Shown here piece after piece: positions 7,269 through 10,508 of a DNA stretch of 10,508 nt; within the stretch, counting starts at the first letter, position 1, and each line of letters starts with the position of its first letter. The stretch is from positions 1-10,508 of the forward strand of contig JAFGDX010000508.1 in NCBI GenBank assembly GCA_016931875.1. The letters run 5' to 3'. The notes beneath the pieces were generated by a model. The model saw only the letters and a list, made by a program, of their open reading frames with translations. It was not told the DNA's origin and ran no database searches. The translations under genes were made by a program, and so were the position numbers. Source of the stretch: Prolixibacteraceae bacterium. Its GTDB lineage: Bacteria > Bacteroidota > Bacteroidia > Bacteroidales > Prolixibacteraceae.

Positions 7269-9641
7269 CTTGAAGATACTTTTGATGGCGCTCCAAAGCG
7301 GCCTTGTCTTTTTTTCTTCCGGTTGTTGCGCTCTTCGTTCTTCCAAACCCGAATTTTCTTTTTTACCGAAAATAGTAGCCAAATCAAAGAATTTTCTATC
7401 CGCCTCCAGTATTTCTCTGAACTGAGGTTCATCCAGCATAGCGAGCAATTCAGGCTCCGGTTGTTTGAAACTGCTGTATTTTAACGAAGCAAATTTGGAG
7501 TCGCGGTAAGTTTTGTGGAAGAATTTTCCCACAATGGGCAAGGCCATGTAAGCGCCCTGTCCGTAGGTGGTGGTTCTGAAATGTACTCTCGGGTCATCGG
7601 CGCCCACCCAGCAGGCGGTAACCAAATTTGGCGTAACCCCGATAAACCATCCGTCGGAGTTGTTTTGTGTGGTACCGGTTTTCCCGGCAAAATCACCCGG
7701 AACATTGTACACGGTTCTGATTCCACGGCCGGTTCCGTCATCAACAACAGCTTCCAGCATATGAATAACCGCCCGGCAGTTCTCAGGCGAAATTCCTGAA
7801 TTTTTTAGTTCCGGATATGCAAAGGTTTGAAGAACTGCCCCTTTGTTGTCGGCAATTTCCAAAAGATAATGTGTTTTAACCCGCCTGCCGTCATTTACAA
7901 TGGCGGCGTACGCTTCCGCAATTTCTTTTAACGAAACTGATGCCACTCCCAGCGCCAGGCTGGGAGTGTTTGGCAAATCAGCCGAAATGCCAAGATTTTT
8001 TGCTACCTCAATCACTTTTGAGGTACCTGTTTCAAGAAGCACATCTACCGAAACGGTATTGATCGATTTTGCCAGGGCTCCTTTCATTGTGTAATACCCG
8101 CCATATTCGTCGTGCGAATTTCGGGGCGACCAGTTGTCATAGTCTTCGTAAACTGTAAATTTATTTTCAAAATAACGATCGGGAGCAATGCCGTTTTCCA
8201 GCGCGGCCAAATACACAAATGGTTTAAAAGTTGAGCCGGTTTGGCGTGGCGCCGTTACGTGGTCGTATTTAAAAAAACGGAAATCAATACCACCTACCCA
8301 GGCTTTTAAATCACCACTTTGCGGTTCAACGGCAATAAACCCTGCATTTAGTAATTTTAAATAATGTTTGAGTGAATCGAGCCGCGTAGTTTTTACTTCT
8401 TTCAAACTGTCCCATGTAAACAAACTGGTGGTAATTTCGCGGTTGTATCCGGCCAGAATTTTATCCACATCCACATTCCGGTTTCCTTTTTCCTGCTCAA
8501 TTCTTCGGACGGCGCTTTTAATAATTTCCGGGTTTTCGTTGAAAATATCTCTTGATTTCCAGTGGTCATCAAACACTTTCTGAAGATTTTTCATGTATTC
8601 TTTTACCGACTGCTGTGCGTAATACTGTAAATTATAGTCGATTGTTGTTTTTATTTTCAGCCCGTCGGTGTATAAATTGTAGTTTTCACCCTTTTCATTG
8701 GTGTTGTTTTTACACCACTCCAGCAACTGTGGTTTTAATAACTCCAGAAAATAAGGCGCCGGTCCCTGGTCGTACGAAATTACCCTGTAATTTAATCCCA
8801 GTGGTTGGGCTTTGTATGTTTCCGCCTGCTCGGCTGTTATGTATTCGTATTTTGCCATCTGGTCAATGACCACATTCCGCCTGTTTACTGCGTGGTCGGG
8901 GTATTTTCTTGGGTTGTAATAGTTATTGGCTTTTAGCAGTCCAATCAGTACGGCTGCTTCATGAACATCGAGGCTGGCGGGTTTTTTTGAAAAAAAACGT
9001 TCTGCAGCCACTTCTATTCCGTAAATGTTTTCTGAGAAAGGAACGGTGTTCAGGTACATGGCCAAAATTTCCTGTTTGGAATAGATACGCTCCAAACGGT
9101 AGGCAATAATTGCTTCGCGAAGTTTGTTCACCGGCATTGAAAGCGGGCCAAGTTCTTCGCGCGGGAAAAGGTTTTTGGCAATTTGCTGACTTAATGTACT
9201 TCCACCGCCGGCGCTTCTGTTTTGCAGCAGAATTGACTTTACCAGCACCCGTATCAGGGCAATCTCGTCAATTCCGCGGTGTTCGTAAAAACGGGCGTCT
9301 TCTGTGGCAATCAGGGCATTGATTATGTTTGGAGATATTTCCTCAAAACTTGCATTGCTGCGGTTTTCCACATAATAACGCCCCAGGATTTTGCCGTCGG
9401 CCGAATAAACCTCGGAAGCAACGGGTGTGCTGATTTGTTTTAGCTGATACGAGGAAGGCACCGGTCCCAGTATTCCAAGAAAAACCAGTATAAAAAATAA
9501 AAACCCCAGTAACCCCAGCGCAATAGCTGATTTTAGCAAAACGGAGAGTATCTTTCTTTTTTTGCCCCCTCTTGCTTTTTGTTTTGCCCGTGGAGTAGGT
9601 TTTCTTTTCGCTTTTGTATGATCGGTCCCTTTTTTTGCCAT
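7257..9641 (-). CDS. Class A bifunctional penicillin-binding protein (PBP1A type)
   Basis: This enzyme polymerises lipid II into glycan strands and cross-links the peptides, acting at the outer face of the inner membrane. It has 794 residues. A cytosolic tail (1-30, with 14 Lys/Arg) precedes one membrane anchor (about 31-57). The GT51 glycosyltransferase domain carries E114 in ATEDARFYEHRG, GGSTLSQQIAKN at 146-157 and REAIIAYRLERIYSKQEILA at 176-195. The transpeptidase domain carries the three penicillin-binding motifs: S470-T-F-K473, S526-I-N528 and K654-T-G-T657. All key residues are present. After the domain, a charged tail of roughly 80 residues ends in KKKK. The start CAT at 9639-9641 gives the expected tail-plus-anchor layout. 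It is convergent with the efflux operon, with 41 bases between stop codons, and lies 107 bases after the M48 gene on the same strand. No functional tie to the pump is evident. Confidence 0.95.
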   Translation of the reverse strand: MAKKGTDHTKAKRKPTPRAKQKARGGKKRKILSVLLKSAIALGLLGFLFFILVFLGILGPVPSSYQLKQISTPVASEVYSADGKILGRYYVENRSNASFEEISPNIINALIATEDARFYEHRGIDEIALIRVLVKSILLQNRSAGGGSTLSQQIAKNLFPREELGPLSMPVNKLREAIIAYRLERIYSKQEILAMYLNTVPFSENIYGIEVAAERFFSKKPASLDVHEAAVLIGLLKANNYYNPRKYPDHAVNRRNVVIDQMAKYEYITAEQAETYKAQPLGLNYRVISYDQGPAPYFLELLKPQLLEWCKNNTNEKGENYNLYTDGLKIKTTIDYNLQYYAQQSVKEYMKNLQKVFDDHWKSRDIFNENPEIIKSAVRRIEQEKGNRNVDVDKILAGYNREITTSLFTWDSLKEVKTTRLDSLKHYLKLLNAGFIAVEPQSGDLKAWVGGIDFRFFKYDHVTAPRQTGSTFKPFVYLAALENGIAPDRYFENKFTVYEDYDNWSPRNSHDEYGGYYTMKGALAKSINTVSVDVLLETGTSKVIEVAKNLGISADLPNTPSLALGVASVSLKEIAEAYAAIVNDGRRVKTHYLLEIADNKGAVLQTFAYPELKNSGISPENCRAVIHMLEAVVDDGTGRGIRTVYNVPGDFAGKTGTTQNNSDGWFIGVTPNLVTACWVGADDPRVHFRTTTYGQGAYMALPIVGKFFHKTYRDSKFASLKYSSFKQPEPELLAMLDEPQFREILEADRKFFDLATIFGKKENSGLEERRAQQPEEKKTRPLWSAIKSIFKKKK
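7944..7968. repeat. Perfect 10-base inverted repeat inside the PBP gene
   Basis: CACTCCCAGC (7944-7953) and GCTGGGAGTG (7959-7968) are exact reverse complements around a 5-base loop. The site lies within the codons for the conserved PSLALGVASVS stretch of the transpeptidase domain. No T-tract follows on either strand, so it is not an intrinsic terminator. It could form an mRNA hairpin or be a by-product of codon choice. Confidence 0.5.
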
Positions 9642-9655
9642 GGTTTATTAAAATG

Positions 9656-9663
9656 CAAAACTA
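9656..9663 (-). promoter_or_regulatory. Weak -7 promoter-box candidate before the PBP gene
   Basis: Read on the minus strand these bases give TAGTTTTG, an exact match to the Bacteroidota -7 pattern TAnnTTTG, 14 bases upstream of the start codon. No good TTTG lies at the usual -33 distance; the nearest (9675-9678) is only 11 bases away. The PBP gene could instead be read through from the M48 gene, since the 107-base gap holds no convincing terminator. Confidence 0.3.
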
Positions 9664-9748
9664 ATTAAATAACTCAAATGCCATGAAATTAGTATAATTC
9701 TGCCGACTCTCCAGCCGAATTCATCTGTATTTTTGAATTGGTAAATAA

Positions 9749-10508
9749 TTAATTGTTTTGATAAAATTTAAGCGCTTTGGGCATAATTTGTTTCAAATGG
9801 CTTATTCTATTGTCAGGATTGGGGTGTGTTGACAAAAACTCGGGAGTTCCACTCTGACCTGCCGATTTCATTCTTTCCCAGAATAATGGCGCTTCCGTTG
9901 GGTTGTATCCGGCCATGGCCATAAAATATAAACCCAACTCATCGGCTTCGCTTTCATGACTCCTGCTGTAGGGCAATACTACGCCCAGTTGTGCACCTAC
10001 TCCAAATGCAGTCATCACCAGGTTTTGCGTTTCTTCCTTTTTTTCTTTTACTGCCTGCGACAATGCCATTCCTCCCATCTGAAGAGCCATTTGCTGTGAT
10101 AAACGCTCGTTGGAATGCCTTGCCACAGCATGTGCAACCTCGTGTGCCATTACTACTGCAATCCCGGCGTCGTCTTTGCAAACAGGCATAATTCCTTCAT
10201 AAAAAGCGATTTTGCCACCCGGCATACACCATGCATTCATCGTTTCATCCTGAATTACATTAAATTCCCACTCGTAGCCGCTAATCAATTCTTTACGCCC
10301 AATCTGGGCCAAATATTCTTCAACAGCCGCTGAAATGCGTTTCCCAACTCTTGTTACTGCATTCTTGTATGCAGTATTTTTTGAAAGGGCAGATTCTTTT
10401 AATACAACATCATAATTTTCATTCCCCAGTGATAACATCTCTGAAGATGGTATTGCCGTAAACTGTTGCCTGTTTGTAAGCGGAACAGTTGAACAGGCTG
10501 CCAGTAAA
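9749..10508 (-). CDS. M48 family zinc metalloprotease, predicted lipoprotein (5' end outside the window)
   Basis: The carboxy-terminal 229 residues from the Met at 10438, plus in-frame codons to the right edge, form one open frame. The extension reads LLAAC-STVPLTNRQQ, then FTAIPSSE before that Met. This is a lipobox with its cysteine at codon 10493-10495 and the usual amino terminus of Bacteroidota M48 lipoproteins. The Met at 10438 is therefore internal; the real start lies just beyond 10508 and the mature protein is about 248 residues. Counted from the internal Met, the zinc site is HEVAH at 99-103 with the catalytic Glu100, and the third ligand is the Glu of the ExxAD motif (HESEAD at 161-166). 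The closing THPNPDNRI motif (204-212) is also typical. Family members (LoiP, BepA) act in envelope protein quality control; its substrate here is unknown. The PBP gene follows on the same strand. Confidence 0.9.
   Translation of the reverse strand, partial: LLAACSTVPLTNRQQFTAIPSSEMLSLGNENYDVVLKESALSKNTAYKNAVTRVGKRISAAVEEYLAQIGRKELISGYEWEFNVIQDETMNAWCMPGGKIAFYEGIMPVCKDDAGIAVVMAHEVAHAVARHSNERLSQQMALQMGGMALSQAVKEKKEETQNLVMTAFGVGAQLGVVLPYSRSHESEADELGLYFMAMAGYNPTEAPLFWERMKSAGQSGTPEFLSTHPNPDNRISHLKQIMPKALKFYQNN

Noticed and set aside
9697..9720. ATTCTGC...GCCGAAT inverted repeat between the M48 and PBP genes as a terminator
   Set aside because: Arms of seven bases contain a mismatch, the loop is ten bases and no T-tract follows on either strand.
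1..10508. Mobile elements, CRISPR arrays, tRNA or rRNA genes
   Set aside because: No transposase or integrase motifs, regularly spaced direct repeats or cloverleaf-like intergenic segments were seen; the intergenic gaps are all about 110 bases or less.

Overview
The window looks like a chromosomal segment of a Bacteroidota bacterium. The grounds are moderate to low G+C, A-rich start regions without Shine-Dalgarno sequences, a promoter-like TATATTTG box of the Bacteroidota TAnnTTTG type, and protein families typical of the phylum: the PG0541-type small protein behind an RND pump, and an M48 lipoprotein with a CSTVPLTNRQQ-like amino terminus. A marine or anaerobic Marinilabiliales/Prolixibacteraceae-like member is a guess from overall flavour, not a demonstrated placement.

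Left block, plus strand (1-7260). Two tandem, paralogous TetR/AcrR-type repressors (55-654 and about 706-1323) lead into a complete tripartite efflux cluster: a TolC-like outer-membrane channel (1383-2687), a lipoprotein periplasmic adaptor (2699-3748) and a 1038-residue AcrB/MexB-type inner-membrane RND pump (3794-6910). A 97-residue PII-like protein of the PG0541 transporter-associated family follows 11 bases after the pump gene (6922-7215). Gaps from the channel gene onwards are 11, 45 and 11 bases, so these four genes read as one operon. A strong stem-loop with a T-tract closes it at 7226-7268. The T-tract doubles as the poly-lysine codons of the convergent gene.

Right block, minus strand (7257-10508). 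A class A bifunctional penicillin-binding protein (PBP1A type; 9641 down to 7257) converges on the efflux operon. Upstream of it lies an M48-family zinc metalloprotease (stop at 9749) that runs off the right edge. In-frame codons past the first visible Met encode a lipobox (LLAAC), so this is a lipoprotein whose true start is just outside the window. Both proteins belong to the cell envelope.

Likely working model: the repressors sense a small molecule and control themselves and perhaps the pump. Palindromes sit on the promoter of the first repressor, and a similar widely spaced inverted repeat with the same geometry precedes the second. The pump exports drugs or metabolites across both membranes. 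The PII-like protein is the most interesting element, as a candidate cytosolic modulator of the pump. There are no mobile elements, CRISPR arrays, tRNAs or rRNAs that I can support. No gene-free stretch exceeds about 110 bases.
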